From the NCBI RefSeq assembly GCF_001553565.1, contig NZ_CP014228.1, positions 558,001 to 622,000 on the forward strand: a DNA stretch of 64,000 nt, given 5' to 3'. Within the stretch, counting starts at the first letter, position 1. The number at the start of each line of letters is the position of its first letter. Positions 1-8,901 of this stretch are shown one piece after another. A model generated the notes under the pieces. The model was not told the origin of the DNA. It made no database searches and saw only the letters and a program-made list of their open reading frames with translations. This stretch comes from Actinomyces radicidentis (lineage in GTDB: Bacteria; Actinomycetota; Actinomycetes; Actinomycetales; Actinomycetaceae). The translations under genes were made by a program, and so were the position numbers.

Positions 1-399
1 ACGCCCCGCGGCACCCGGGGCGCCGACGCCGTCGGAGCCGGTCCCGGCCGCGCACCCGGGCCCGCGCTCCGCGTTCTCGACGCGCCCTGGTCCGGCGCGG
101 TCGCGGTGACCGGCCGCGCGCAGGCGCTCACGGCGCTGGCGGAGGACCTGTCGGCGCGAGGACTGTGGGGACCGGCGCTGTGGGACGGCTCGGACGCCGT
201 CGGAGGACGGGCCGTGCTCGCGCGCCCGCTGGACTGGCCGGGCGCGCTCATCGCCGCGGGGCGCTCGGGCGCGTGGGAGGACCTGGGCGGGGAGGAGCGC
301 GTGACCGGCTGGCCGCTCGTCGTCACCCTGCCGACCGACAGGCCGGAGCGGGTCGAGGAGCTCGTCGCCGTCGTCGTCCGGGCGGCTGCGCTCGGCTGA
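1..399 (+). CDS. C-terminal part of an unidentified protein (runs off the left edge)
   Basis: The frame is open from the first base, so the start codon lies outside the window; the visible part is about 132 codons ending in TGA. Third positions are almost all G or C, which supports real coding. The tail is Ala/Leu/Val-rich with a Trp-rich middle (LDAPWSG, LDWPGALI), and shows no signal peptide, membrane segment or catalytic motif I recognise. The next gene begins about 250 bp downstream on the same strand, so an operon is possible but not shown. Function unknown. Confidence 0.6.
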   Translation, partial: TPRGTRGADAVGAGPGRAPGPALRVLDAPWSGAVAVTGRAQALTALAEDLSARGLWGPALWDGSDAVGGRAVLARPLDWPGALIAAGRSGAWEDLGGEERVTGWPLVVTLPTDRPERVEELVAVVVRAAALG

Positions 400-653
400 G
401 CGCGGTCCTGCATCGTGAGGAGGCGTCGCGGGGTCGCCCAGGGGCGCCCGGGCTCCGTGATCGCGTCCTGCCGCCCTCGCCGCCGGCGCGCTGTCGGCCC
501 CGTGCGGGCGACGGGCCGTCCTGGGGCGCCCGGACTCCGTTGACGGGGTCAACTCTGGAGGCCGATCCCGGGAGGTCGCTGAGGGCGGGCCCGGGTGTCC
601 GCTGAGAACGGCGCCGGCAGGGACCCGGGCCGGCTCGAGGCTACGGTGCTCCC
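400..653. other. Intergenic region, no gene seen
   Basis: No convincing coding frame. It contains an imperfect direct repeat around GGGGCGCCCGG (near 441 and 523) and a short dyad GTTGA-CGGGG-TCAAC at about 540-554, similar in half-sites to the dyad at 2252-2265. It may hold the promoter of the Nudix gene, but no clear -35/-10 pair was seen. Confidence 0.4.
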
Positions 654-1193
654 ATGGCCGTCCACTCCTTCAGCCTCGTCCCCGCCGCCTACGTCCTGCT
701 CCTGCGCGAGCGCGAGGGCGCTGCGCCGCAGGTGCTCCTCCAGCTGCGCCGGAACACGGGTTACATGGACGGGCACTGGGCCTGCGGGGCGGCAGGGCAC
801 GTCGAGTCGGGCGAGTCCGTGCTCGCGACGGCGGTGCGCGAGACTCGCGAGGAGCTCGGTCTGGAGGTCGAGGAGAGCGCGCTGGAGCCGCTCACGGCGA
901 TGCACCGCACGGGCGACCTCGGCGGCGCGGCCATCGAGCAGCGCGTCGACTTCTTCCTCGTCCTCCGGGAGTGGGACGGCGAGCCGGCCGTGCAGGAGCC
1001 GGAGAGGAACGGCGGCCTCGAGTGGTTCGCGCTCGACGCGCTGCCCGAGCGGGTGCCGCCGCACGAGCGCGTCGTGCTGGGCCTGCTCGCGGCCTCGCTC
1101 GAGCCCGGGGGCGCCCCGGTCCCGCCGATCACGACCTTCGGGTTCCGGGAGGGCGAGAGCATCGAGCTCTACCGCGAGGCCCGCGAGCACTGA
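654..1193 (+). CDS. Nudix hydrolase
   Basis: A 179-residue protein of the Nudix superfamily, which hydrolyses nucleoside diphosphates linked to another group. The Nudix box is complete: GHVESGE at about residues 47-53, then seven residues, then RETREELGL, matching GX5EX7REUXEEXGU with the metal-binding glutamates. Length fits a stand-alone cytosolic Nudix enzyme. The N-terminal beta strand (SLVPAAYVLLL) is typical. The substrate cannot be read from the sequence; family members with this layout include dNTP and NDP-sugar pyrophosphatases. It converges with the dioxygenase gene downstream. Confidence 0.9.
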   Translation: MAVHSFSLVPAAYVLLLREREGAAPQVLLQLRRNTGYMDGHWACGAAGHVESGESVLATAVRETREELGLEVEESALEPLTAMHRTGDLGGAAIEQRVDFFLVLREWDGEPAVQEPERNGGLEWFALDALPERVPPHERVVLGLLAASLEPGGAPVPPITTFGFREGESIELYREAREH

Positions 1194-1213
1194 GGCGGCG
1201 CGGGCGCTGAGGC

Positions 1214-2236
1214 TCAGCCGACGGAGAGGCGCAGCTCGTTGCCCCACGGGTCGGGGACCACGAGGCGCCCGGCGCCGTCGCCGGCGTCGACGTCCTGCGT
1301 GAAGCGGACGCCGTGGGAGCGCAGGCGCTCGGCCGTCGCGGCGATCCCGACGGCGTCGGGGAGCGTGATGTCCACGGTCCCGAGGCCGAGGGCCGGGGTG
1401 CGCAGGCCGGCGCCTCGCGTGCCCCAGACGTTCATGGCCATGTGGTGGTGGTAGCCGCCGGCGGAGACGAAGAGCGCCTGACCGGGGATGACGCTGGTGA
1501 CGTCGAAGCCGAGGGCGTCGACGTAGAAGTCCCGGGCGGTACCGACGTCGCCGACCTGGAGGTGGACGTGCCCGACCTGACCGCCGACGTCGAGGCCGTC
1601 GTCGGCGGAGACCTCGCGGCCGGCGGGGACGGCGAGGCCCTCGCGGGCGGCGGCGATCTCGCGCTGGGTGCCGGAGACGCCGAGGTGACTCATGAGGAAC
1701 TCGCCCGGGTCGATGGCGAGGGTGTCCATGCGGACGCCGTTCTCGTCCCACTGCCAGGTCTCGCGGGGGCGGTCGTAGTAGAGCTCGACGCCGTTGCCCT
1801 CGGGGTCGTGGAAGTAGAAGGCCTGGGAGACGAGGTGGTCGCCGGGACCCTCGAAGAGCTCGGGGTGGCGGACCCACATGCGCACGAGGGAGCGGGAGAG
1901 CTCGCGCGGGGAGTCGAAGACGACGGCGGTGTGGAAGAGACCCGCCGTGCCCTGCTGACGCGGGCGGAGGTCCGGGGCGTCGACGAGGGTGACGACGACG
2001 CGCTCCCCCAGGCCCAGGACGGTGCGGCCGGCGTCGGTGGCGAGCGGGGTGAGGCCGACGCCGCGGACGTAGAAGTCCTCCATGGCGCGGCGGTCGGCGA
2101 CGAGGAGCTCGACGGCACCCATGCGGGTGCGGGCGTCGAGGCGCTCGCCGTCGGCGACGGGGTGGGCGGCCCGGGAGACGGCGTCGCCGCGGTGGGCGAC
2201 GTCGAGGAGCGGGGAGGTGGCGGGAGCGCTGGTCAT
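1214..2236 (-). CDS. VOC-family ring-cleaving dioxygenase (CatE-like)
   Basis: A 340-residue protein with two vicinal-oxygen-chelate modules, the architecture of extradiol (catechol 2,3-) dioxygenases and related YfiE/CatE proteins. The first module begins near residue 40 (MGAVELLVADRRAMEDFY) and carries GLFHTAVVF and the typical strand FYFHDPEGNGVELYYDRP; the second begins near residue 225 with GHVHLQVGDV and has YHHHMAMNVWG and a final VPDPWGNELRL. His and Glu residues in these strands are the expected Fe/Mn ligands. A strong AGGAGG site lies 5-6 bases before the ATG. The dyad at 2252-2265 directly upstream fits repression by a MarR- or HxlR-type regulator. The physiological substrate is not determined. 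Confidence 0.85.
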   Translation of the reverse strand: MTSAPATSPLLDVAHRGDAVSRAAHPVADGERLDARTRMGAVELLVADRRAMEDFYVRGVGLTPLATDAGRTVLGLGERVVVTLVDAPDLRPRQQGTAGLFHTAVVFDSPRELSRSLVRMWVRHPELFEGPGDHLVSQAFYFHDPEGNGVELYYDRPRETWQWDENGVRMDTLAIDPGEFLMSHLGVSGTQREIAAAREGLAVPAGREVSADDGLDVGGQVGHVHLQVGDVGTARDFYVDALGFDVTSVIPGQALFVSAGGYHHHMAMNVWGTRGAGLRTPALGLGTVDITLPDAVGIAATAERLRSHGVRFTQDVDAGDGAGRLVVPDPWGNELRLSVG

Positions 2237-2251
2237 GAGGACCTCCTGTTC

Positions 2252-2265
2252 GTTGAACAGTCAAC
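2252..2265. promoter_or_regulatory. Inverted-repeat operator candidate upstream of the VOC dioxygenase
   Basis: GTTGA-ACAG-TCAAC is a 5-bp dyad with a 4-base spacer, 16 bases before the dioxygenase start. TTGAC-nn-GTCAA-like dyads are common MarR-family operators upstream of ring-cleavage dioxygenases. No regulator gene is adjacent. Confidence 0.4.
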
Positions 2266-2345
2266 CACAAGAGGTGGGAGTACGTTCCGTGATCCCGGAC
2301 TCAGACGACCGGGCGCGCGGCGCCGTCCGACCGAGCTGAGCCCGC

Positions 2346-2404
2346 GGACGTCCCGATCTCAGGGTCAGGACGTCCCGATCTCAGGGTCAGGACGTCCCGA
2401 TCTC
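2346..2404. repeat. 22-bp tandem repeat, 2.7 copies
   Basis: Two perfect copies of a 22-base unit beginning GGACGTCCCGATCTC (2346-2367 and 2368-2389), followed by a partial third copy (2390-2404). Each unit contains the palindrome GGACGTCC. The array lies between the end of the patatin gene and the promoter side of the dioxygenase gene. Confidence 0.85.
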
Positions 2405-2412
2405 GGCGGGGC

Positions 2413-3369
2413 TCAGACGCGGAGGAACTCGAGGATCCTCGGCAGCTCGCGGCGGGCCTGGACGAGGCCGGCCTCGTAGGCGCCGATGACGCGGTCGTAG
2501 CGCAGCTCGCCGTTCTCGATGCTCATGCGGTCGGGCGTGAAGAGGTAGACCTCGCCGTCGCGCACGCCCTGCTCGATGCGCTCGAGCTCGGCGTTGTAGT
2601 TCGCGGGCCGGTTGATGAGGCCCTCGGCGACCATCGGCATCCGGCGGAACATCCGGCGGTAGGCGCGCGGGCGGCGTTCCTCGGGCTTGCGGTAGCCGGC
2701 CGGGCGGGTCGAGACGACGAGCATGCGGGTGTAGCCGTCCGCGCGGGCGGCATCGGTGGCGAACCCACCCGTCGGGCCGAGCGCGCCGTCGAGGTAGGGG
2801 TGGCCGTCGATCTCGACGACGGGCATGAGCACCGGCATCGAGGAGGAGGCCTGGCAGCGGGTCCCGAGGGTCGCGAGGTCGGGCATGTCCTCGATGCCCC
2901 AGTAGACCTCCTCGCCGGTGTCGCAGCGGTAGGAGCCGATGCGCACCGTGACGTCGGAGGCCTTGTAGGTCGGCCAGTCGAAGGGGATGGACTCCTCGGG
3001 CAGCGAGGTGTGCTGGTAGATGTGCTCCGAGTTGAAGTAGCCCTGGCGGTGGGCGAAGGAGCGCCAGCCGCCGGCCTCGGGGTCCGTCGTGAGGCCGACG
3101 AAGGCCTCACGGGTGCGCCACAGGTCGCGCGAGACCATGTTGACGGTGTTCGTCGACCCGGCGGAGATGCCGCCGACCCACGGGAAGTGGAGTCCCGCCT
3201 CGAGCAGGACCTGGACGAGGGCCGCGGTGTAGGTGCCGCGCATGCCGCCGCCCTCGAAGACGAGCGCGACGTCGTCGACGCGGGTCGTGATCGGGGCGGG
3301 CTCGTGGCCGGGCTGCCCGTAGGGGACGGGGCGACCGACGGAGGGACGGGGATCCTGTGCGCAGCTCAT
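2413..3369 (-). CDS. Patatin-like phospholipase
   Basis: A 318-residue lipid acyl hydrolase of the patatin family (RssA/YjjU type). The oxyanion-hole motif GGGMRG is at about residue 40, the nucleophile elbow GISAGS (GXSXG) follows at about residue 68, and the catalytic Asp lies in YLDGALG, completing the Ser-Asp dyad. No signal peptide, so the enzyme is probably cytosolic and acts on membrane lipids. I chose the ATG at 3369 (MSCAQ...); upstream in the same frame there is only a shadow of the divergent oxidoreductase gene. The start faces the old yellow enzyme gene, and the short gap between them holds both promoters. Confidence 0.88.
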   Translation of the reverse strand: MSCAQDPRPSVGRPVPYGQPGHEPAPITTRVDDVALVFEGGGMRGTYTAALVQVLLEAGLHFPWVGGISAGSTNTVNMVSRDLWRTREAFVGLTTDPEAGGWRSFAHRQGYFNSEHIYQHTSLPEESIPFDWPTYKASDVTVRIGSYRCDTGEEVYWGIEDMPDLATLGTRCQASSSMPVLMPVVEIDGHPYLDGALGPTGGFATDAARADGYTRMLVVSTRPAGYRKPEERRPRAYRRMFRRMPMVAEGLINRPANYNAELERIEQGVRDGEVYLFTPDRMSIENGELRYDRVIGAYEAGLVQARRELPRILEFLRV

Positions 3370-3453
3370 GATGGCGCTCACCGTACCGCCCGGGCGAGGG
3401 CCGTCGGCGAACGCCCCGTGCCCGTGGACGGACCGCAGCCCTAGCCTGGGCGC

Positions 3454-4572
3454 ATGACGAAGCCCCGGATCCTCCAGCCCCTGAACCTCGGCGCGAAGCA
3501 GGCGCGCAACAGCCTGTGGCTGCCGCCCATGTGCATGTACAACGTGCCGGAGGAGGACGGCGTCCCGACCCCCTGGCACGTCATCCACTACGCGACCCGC
3601 GCCGAGGGCGGCTTCGGAACCGTCATCGTCGAGGCGACCGCCGTGGAGGCGCGCGGCCGCCTGTCGGCCTACGACCTCGGCCTCTGGGATGACTCCCAGA
3701 TCGAGGGCCACCGCGCGATCGTCGACGCCGTCCACGCGGGCGGCGCGCTCGCCGGCGTCCAGCTCGGGCACGGCGGCCGCAAGTCCGGCACCGCCCCGTG
3801 GCGCCCCGACGTGACGAAGGCCCGCCAGGGGACGCTGCCCGGCTGGGACCTCATCGGCCCGAGCCCGATCGCCTACCCGGGCCACGCCGTCCCGCGCGAG
3901 CTCACCACCCAGCAAGTGCGGGGGCTCGTCACGGCCTTCGTCGACGCCGCGGCGCGAGCCGTCGAGGCCGGCTACGACGTCATCGAGCTGCACGGCGCGC
4001 ACGGCTACCTCATCCACGAGTTCCTCTCGCCGCTGTCGAACCGGCGCGACGACGAGTTCGGCGGCTCCGTCGAGGGGCGCCTCCGCTTCCCGCTGGAGGT
4101 CGTCCGGGCGGTGCGCGGGGTCATCGGCCCGGACCGCGTCCTCGACATCCGCCTCTCCGCGACCGACTGGGCCGAGGGCGGCCTCACCGGGGAGGAGACG
4201 GCGGACTTCGCGCGTGAGCTGGTCGAGGCGGGCGTCGACGTCGTCCACGTCTCGACGGGCGGCAACGTGCCGGGCACGGTCCCGATCGGCCCGGGCTACC
4301 AGGTGCCCTTCGCGGCGCAGGTGAAGGAGGCCCTCGCCGGGATGACGACGGCGGCCGGCGCGGCCCCGGTCGTCGTGGCGGTCGGCATCATCGAGGACGG
4401 CGCCCAGGCCGAGGAGATTCTCGAGTCCGGCCGGGCGGACGCCGTCGCCGTCGGGCGCGTGGCGCTGCGCGACCCCTACGTGCCGCTGCGCTGGGCGCAC
4501 GAGCTCGGCGTCAACGACTGGGAGGAGGCCGGCTTCCCGGTCCCCTACTGGCGCGGCGCCTGGCGACGCTGA
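3454..4572 (+). CDS. NADH:flavin oxidoreductase, old yellow enzyme family (YqjM/NamA-like)
   Basis: A 372-residue FMN enzyme of the old yellow enzyme family, reducing activated C=C bonds with NAD(P)H. The N-terminal PPMCMY segment is typical of the YqjM/thermophilic-like class. The FMN and substrate pocket motif is visible (LHGAHGYLIHEFLSPLSNRR, about residues 178-197), followed by a TIM-barrel phosphate-binding end with AVGRVALRDPYV. Full length for the family, with a clear ATG start. It lies head to head with the patatin gene. The natural substrate is unknown; such enzymes often protect against reactive electrophiles. Confidence 0.92.
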   Translation: MTKPRILQPLNLGAKQARNSLWLPPMCMYNVPEEDGVPTPWHVIHYATRAEGGFGTVIVEATAVEARGRLSAYDLGLWDDSQIEGHRAIVDAVHAGGALAGVQLGHGGRKSGTAPWRPDVTKARQGTLPGWDLIGPSPIAYPGHAVPRELTTQQVRGLVTAFVDAAARAVEAGYDVIELHGAHGYLIHEFLSPLSNRRDDEFGGSVEGRLRFPLEVVRAVRGVIGPDRVLDIRLSATDWAEGGLTGEETADFARELVEAGVDVVHVSTGGNVPGTVPIGPGYQVPFAAQVKEALAGMTTAAGAAPVVVAVGIIEDGAQAEEILESGRADAVAVGRVALRDPYVPLRWAHELGVNDWEEAGFPVPYWRGAWRR

Positions 4573-4713
4573 GCGGCTGCAGCGCCGCCCGGTCCAGGAG
4601 GGCCGACGACGGTGGGAGCCCTGGGCCGTGCCAGGCGTCCGGCACGACCCGGGGCTCCCACTGCGCCGGGACGGGTACGCGCTCTGCGGACCGGGGCGCG
4701 GCCCCTCGGTCAG

Positions 4714-5187
4714 TCAAAGGGCCTCGACGTAGAGCCAGCGGCCGGCGCGGCGCAGGAAGCGGCTGCGCTCGCGCATCGACTGCTCGGGCCCTGCGGCGCC
4801 GTCGGCGCCGGTGAGGCGGTAGCGGACGGTGAACTCGACGACGGCCTCGGCGCCGTCGGGCTCGTCGTCGCCACCGCCGACCGTCTCCTCGATCGTGAGT
4901 CCGGTCCACGTCGTGGCCGGGTCCCCGTAGGGGCCGGCGGGGCGGGTACGGGGGTGCCAGGTCCGGAAGAGGTGGTCCTCGTCCCCGCGGGCGAAGGCCG
5001 TGTAGCGCGAGCGCACGAGGGCCTCGGCGGTCGCCGCGGGCTCGCCGTCGAGGTAGGGCTGGCAGCAGGCCACGAGGGAGCGGCCGGAGCCGCAGGGGCA
5101 GCAGGACTCGGCGGGGCCGGCGGCGCGCTGGGCGCGGCGGTCGGCCCCGAGGAGCCCGAGGGCGGGGCGGCGCACGGGCGGGGTCAC
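4714..5187 (-). CDS. YchJ-family SEC-C motif protein
   Basis: A 157-residue protein whose N-terminus carries the SEC-C zinc-binding motif (CPCGSGRSLVACC), followed by the YchJ NTF2-like domain (ALVRSRYTAFARGD, then RTWHPRTR). This layout matches the UPF0225/YchJ family, of unknown biochemical role. I chose GTG at 5187, because it overlaps the TGA stop of the aminopeptidase in a GTGA, indicating translational coupling. Both genes end up on one transcript. Confidence 0.82.
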   Translation of the reverse strand: MTPPVRRPALGLLGADRRAQRAAGPAESCCPCGSGRSLVACCQPYLDGEPAATAEALVRSRYTAFARGDEDHLFRTWHPRTRPAGPYGDPATTWTGLTIEETVGGGDDEPDGAEAVVEFTVRYRLTGADGAAGPEQSMRERSRFLRRAGRWLYVEAL

Positions 5188-6539
5188 TCCCCCGCCCAGT
5201 AGGCGCGCAGGGCCTGGGACATCCACGGGCCGTCGAGGACGCCCGCCATCTCGCGCTGGGAGTGCATGGACAGGAGCGGCTGGCCGATGTCCACGGTGGT
5301 GACGCCGATGCGCGCGGCGGTGATCGGGCCGATGGTGGTGCCGCAGGAGACCGCGTTGTTGGAGACGAAGTCCTGGTAGGGCACGCCGGCGGCGCGGCAG
5401 GCGCGGTCCCACACGACAGTGCCGACGGCATCGGTGGCGTAGCGCTGCGAGGCGTTGATCTTGAGCAGGGGGCCGTGGTTGATGAGGGGGCGGACCTGCG
5501 GGTCGTGCTTCTCGGGATAGCTCGCGTTGACGGAGTGACCGGCGTCGGCGGACACGCAGATCGAGCGGGCCATGAGGGCGGCGCGCTCCTCGCCCTCGTA
5601 GCCGAGGCCGGCGGCGAGGCGGGCGAGGACGTCCTCGAGGAAGGGGCCGGCGGCGCCGGAGCGGGTCTCGGAGCCGACCTCCTCGTGGTCGTTGGCGACG
5701 AGGACGACGACGTCGCGGGCGTTCGCGGCGTCCCAGGCGCCCTCGCCGCCGGCGGCGAGGGCCTCGAGGGCGACGAGGCCGGCGTGGACGGAGGTGAGGT
5801 TGTCCAGGCGCGCGGAGGCGAGGAACTCTCGGTGGCGGCCGATGCGGGCGGGGGCCTCGGTGGGGTAGGTGAGGACGTCGTGGGCGACGAGCTCGGCCGA
5901 GTCGACGCCGGCGAGCTCGCAGAGGTACTGCTCGACGGCGTCGTGCTCGCCGCGGGAGGCGGCGTCGGAGCCCTCGTCGTCGAGGAGGCTCCACAGGGGC
6001 ATGAGGTGGGCCTGGCGGTCGAGGCGGAGGGAGTCGTTGGCGCTGCGGTCCAGGTGCGGGGCGAGCTGGGAGACGCGGGCGACGGGGCCGGTGCGCACGA
6101 GGTGGACGGCGCCGTCGCGGGTGGTGAGGCGGCCGGCGAGGCCGAGGTCGCGGTCGAGGAAGGAGTCGAGGAGTGGGCCGCCGTAGACCTCGGCGTTGAC
6201 GAGCTGCCAGCCCGAGCGGTCGAGGGCGGCGCGCGGCTTGAGCTTGAGGGCCGGGGAGTCGGTGTGGGCGCCGACGATGCGGAAGCCGGTGGCCGGGCCG
6301 GGGCGCTCGGGGAGCATGAAGGCGATGACGGCGCCGTCGCGGACGACGAGTCCGCGGGCGGGGAGCTCGTTCCAGGGCTCGGTCTCGGCGAGGCGGGTGA
6401 ACCCGGCGGCCCCGAGGCGCTCGGATACCTCGGCGACGGCGTGGTAGCTCGTGGGCGAGGCGGTGACGAGGTCGGCCAGGGAGGCGGTGTAGTCGTCGGG
6501 GTCGGTGAGCGTCTGGGCGGGGGTGGGACGCGATGACAT
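5184..6539 (-). CDS. apeB: M18-family aminopeptidase
   Basis: A 451-residue M18 metalloaminopeptidase, removing N-terminal, often acidic, residues from peptides in the cytosol. Metal-binding segments are in the expected order: GAHTDSP (about 89-95), the Asp in LDNLTSVHAG (about 245), NDHEEVGS with the catalytic Glu pair (about 285), and the C-terminal MHSQREM (about 430) with the last His. Length fits the family (430-480). ATG start at 6539. The downstream YchJ gene overlaps by four bases. Confidence 0.93.
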   Translation of the reverse strand: MSSRPTPAQTLTDPDDYTASLADLVTASPTSYHAVAEVSERLGAAGFTRLAETEPWNELPARGLVVRDGAVIAFMLPERPGPATGFRIVGAHTDSPALKLKPRAALDRSGWQLVNAEVYGGPLLDSFLDRDLGLAGRLTTRDGAVHLVRTGPVARVSQLAPHLDRSANDSLRLDRQAHLMPLWSLLDDEGSDAASRGEHDAVEQYLCELAGVDSAELVAHDVLTYPTEAPARIGRHREFLASARLDNLTSVHAGLVALEALAAGGEGAWDAANARDVVVLVANDHEEVGSETRSGAAGPFLEDVLARLAAGLGYEGEERAALMARSICVSADAGHSVNASYPEKHDPQVRPLINHGPLLKINASQRYATDAVGTVVWDRACRAAGVPYQDFVSNNAVSCGTTIGPITAARIGVTTVDIGQPLLSMHSQREMAGVLDGPWMSQALRAYWAGE

Positions 6540-6644
6540 GGAGCCAGTCTGTCACCTCCTCGGGACACGATCCGGGCCCGTTGCGGGTGAACCGACCCCG
6601 TGCACGGGACCCGCAGCACCGCCACGGCCCGTCATCGGCGTCGC

Positions 6645-7262
6645 CTATCGCGGCAGGTCCGCGGCGTCGTCCTCCCATTCGTCGTTGAGGAGCTCGAACA
6701 GCCGGTGGTCGTGCCACTGCCCGCCGAGCCTCAGGTAGCGCTCGGCGTGGCCGTACTCGCGGAAGCCCGACTTCTCCAGGACTCGCCCTGAGGCGGGGTT
6801 GTCGGGGCGGCAGCCGGCCTCGAGCCTGTGGAGGCCGAGGCCGCGGGAGCCGTCGGCGAAGGTCCGTGAGCGCGGCGCCAGCGCCCGCTCGACGACGCGG
6901 GGCAGGGCGGCGCTCATGACGCCGAGGCCGCGGGCGGCGGCGTCGAGCCAGTAGCCGACGTTGGCGGACTGGAGCGGGCCGCGCACCACGTTCGAGACGG
7001 TGACGCGGCCGACGACCTCGCCGTCGAGCTCGACGACGAGCGGCAGGGCGGTGCCGAGCTCGGCGGCGGCGAGGAGGGAGGCGATGACCTGACGCTGCCC
7101 CTGGGGGCTCACGTAGTGGTCGGAGCGCTCGGGGGCGCCGATGAGCAGGGAGGCGCGGTTGCGGGTCTCGAGCTCGGAGAGGCGTACGGCGTCCTCGGCG
7201 CGCAGGAGCCGGACGGTCGGTGCGGGCGAGCCGGGGGCGGCGGTGTCGGCGGCGGAGGGCAT
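6645..7262 (-). CDS. GNAT N-acetyltransferase (RimJ/RimL type)
   Basis: A 205-residue GNAT of the RimJ/RimL subfamily, which transfers acetyl from acetyl-CoA to an amine, often a ribosomal-protein N-terminus. The core is visible: VGRVTVSNVVRGPLQSANVGYWLD, then LHRLEAGCRPDNPASGRVLEKSGF, where N-x-x-S-x-x-x-L-x-K-x-G-F is the family signature, and YLRLGGQWHDHRLFELL at the end. An unstructured N-terminus of about 15 residues precedes LRAEDA. The acceptor is unknown. Confidence 0.88.
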   Translation of the reverse strand: MPSAADTAAPGSPAPTVRLLRAEDAVRLSELETRNRASLLIGAPERSDHYVSPQGQRQVIASLLAAAELGTALPLVVELDGEVVGRVTVSNVVRGPLQSANVGYWLDAAARGLGVMSAALPRVVERALAPRSRTFADGSRGLGLHRLEAGCRPDNPASGRVLEKSGFREYGHAERYLRLGGQWHDHRLFELLNDEWEDDAADLPR

Positions 7263-7354
7263 GCGGGCAGTCTCGCACCCGGCGGCTCGGCGCGCGGCGT
7301 CACGGTCGGTCCGGCGGTCGCCCGCCGTTCACGCCTTGCTGACAGACTCGGGGC

Positions 7355-8023
7355 ATGACCCCCTCCCCCGACGCCACGACCTCGCAGCCCACCGCCGGCC
7401 ACGTCCCCTCCATCCCGCCCGCGGGCACCGGCCCGATCACGACCGTCCTCCTCGACGCCGACGGCGTCCTGCAGATCATCGGCACCCCGTGGGTCGAGGC
7501 GCTCACGGCCGTCGGGGGCCCGGAGTTCTGCGAGCGCCTCCTCTCCGAGGAGGGCGCCGGGCTCGCGGGCCGCGAGACGATGCGCGACCTCATCACGCGG
7601 GTGCGCGCGGAGACCGGGGCCACGACGCCCGTGCCCGACATCGAGATCCTGTGGGAGCGGGCCGTCCCGGACCCCGGGGCCTGGCAGGTGGTCCGCGACC
7701 TGCGCGCCGCCGGGTACCGGACCGTGCTGGCCACGAACCAGTTCTGGGAGCGCCGCGTCTGGATGCGCGAGAGCCTCGGCTACGACGGGCTGTGCGACGT
7801 CGACGCCTACTCCTGCTCGCTCGGCGCCGCGAAGCCGGAGGCGGCCTACTTCACCGCCGCGCTGAAGCTCGCGGGCGCCCGGCCCGAGGAGGCGCTCTTC
7901 GTCGACGACTCGGAGCGCAACGTCGTCGGCGCGGCGGCCCTCGGCATCCGCACCGTGCACCACCCGGCGGACGGCGGGGACGCCGCGCTGCGCCAGGAGA
8001 TCATCGAGGCGCTCACCGCCTGA
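7355..8023 (+). CDS. HAD-superfamily hydrolase
   Basis: A 222-residue haloacid-dehalogenase-like phosphatase. Motif I is LLDADGVLQ (DXD near residue 31), motif II is the TN in LATNQFW, motif III is the Lys in GAAKPEAAYF, and motif IV is VDDSERNV, so the catalytic set is complete. It most resembles epoxide-hydrolase-like/subfamily IA phosphatases with a helical cap between motifs I and II. Substrate not determinable. The ATG lies 92 bp from the divergent GNAT gene. Confidence 0.88.
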   Translation: MTPSPDATTSQPTAGHVPSIPPAGTGPITTVLLDADGVLQIIGTPWVEALTAVGGPEFCERLLSEEGAGLAGRETMRDLITRVRAETGATTPVPDIEILWERAVPDPGAWQVVRDLRAAGYRTVLATNQFWERRVWMRESLGYDGLCDVDAYSCSLGAAKPEAAYFTAALKLAGARPEEALFVDDSERNVVGAAALGIRTVHHPADGGDAALRQEIIEALTA

Positions 8024-8207
8024 GAGTCGGCGCCCTGGTCCGGACTCGACGGCGCCGGATCCGATCGGTGGGCTCGCGCACGCCCCGTCTCATTCCTCGG
8101 CAGGAGGAACGGCGACTCTTCTCTCACTCTCCCGGACTTGTCCGACGGCGTCGTCGCGCGACAGACTCGGGGACGACGGGGCCGCGAGGGCCCGGGTGAG
8201 GAACGGC

Positions 8208-8822
8208 ATGGCGGGATCGCAGCAGCGCGACGGCGCGTCGCCACGCGCGCCCCGGCGCCCCGGAAGTCGCGTCAGCGCCGCCCACGCGCGCGTGAGCAAC
8301 CGCCTCGACGACCCCTCGCGCATCGCCCCGCGCGCCTTCCTCCGGCTCATCACGCGCCTGCACCGGCTGCTCCCGCGCTCGCTGCGGCGCCGCGTGCCGG
8401 TCACCTTCGTCGGCTACGCGCTCATCAACGGCTCCGGCTTCTGCCTCGACGTCACGGTCCTGTGGGTCCTCTACGACCACCTGCACCTGCTGTACCCGCT
8501 CGCCGTCACGGTCTCCTACGCCGTCGCGGGCGTCTACTCGCTGCTGCTCAACCGCTGGCTCAACTTCCAGGCGCGCGGGCACTTCGCGTCCCAGGGCTCG
8601 CGCTACGCCGTCGGCCTCGTGAGCCAGTACGTCATCTTCATCCTCGGGCTGTCCTCGCTCCTGCACTGGGCGGGCGTCAACGCCGAGCTGGCGCGCTTCA
8701 GCTCCGCGTGCTGCGAGGGCCTCTACCTGTACGTCCTCATGCGCCTGTGGGTGTTCCGCGGGACGCCCGAGCCGGCCGACGCCGATCCCGACGACGAGTC
8801 CGCCGTCCGGGTCGCGGCCTGA
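8208..8822 (+). CDS. GtrA-family membrane protein
   Basis: A 204-residue protein with four hydrophobic segments in the GtrA fold: FVGYALINGSGFCLDVTVLWVLY, PLAVTVSYAVAGVYSLLLNR, YAVGLVSQYVIFILGL, and FSSACCEGLYLYVLMRLWVF. The motif LNRWLNFQARG after the second segment is characteristic. GtrA proteins are thought to help flip or supply polyprenyl-linked sugars in cell-wall glycan synthesis. A GTG at 8196 is in frame, but I prefer ATG at 8208 because GTGAGG sits about 7 bases upstream as a ribosome-binding site. No glycosyltransferase gene is adjacent. Confidence 0.85.
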   Translation: MAGSQQRDGASPRAPRRPGSRVSAAHARVSNRLDDPSRIAPRAFLRLITRLHRLLPRSLRRRVPVTFVGYALINGSGFCLDVTVLWVLYDHLHLLYPLAVTVSYAVAGVYSLLLNRWLNFQARGHFASQGSRYAVGLVSQYVIFILGLSSLLHWAGVNAELARFSSACCEGLYLYVLMRLWVFRGTPEPADADPDDESAVRVAA

Positions 8823-8901
8823 GCCCGCGGCTCAACGGCCCGGCCGCACCGGCCCCGACGACGACGGCCCGCCCCCGAACGTCGCCCCGGCGGTCCACCC
8901 G

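Noticed and set aside
549..2270. A 573-codon minus-strand frame
   Set aside because: Its Arg/Pro-rich sequence is the shadow of the Nudix and dioxygenase genes; base bias and conserved motifs belong to those frames.
4511..6625. A 704-codon minus-strand frame over the aminopeptidase region
   Set aside because: Repetitive Ser/Pro/Ala composition, no motif; the M18 aminopeptidase occupies the same DNA in its proper frame.
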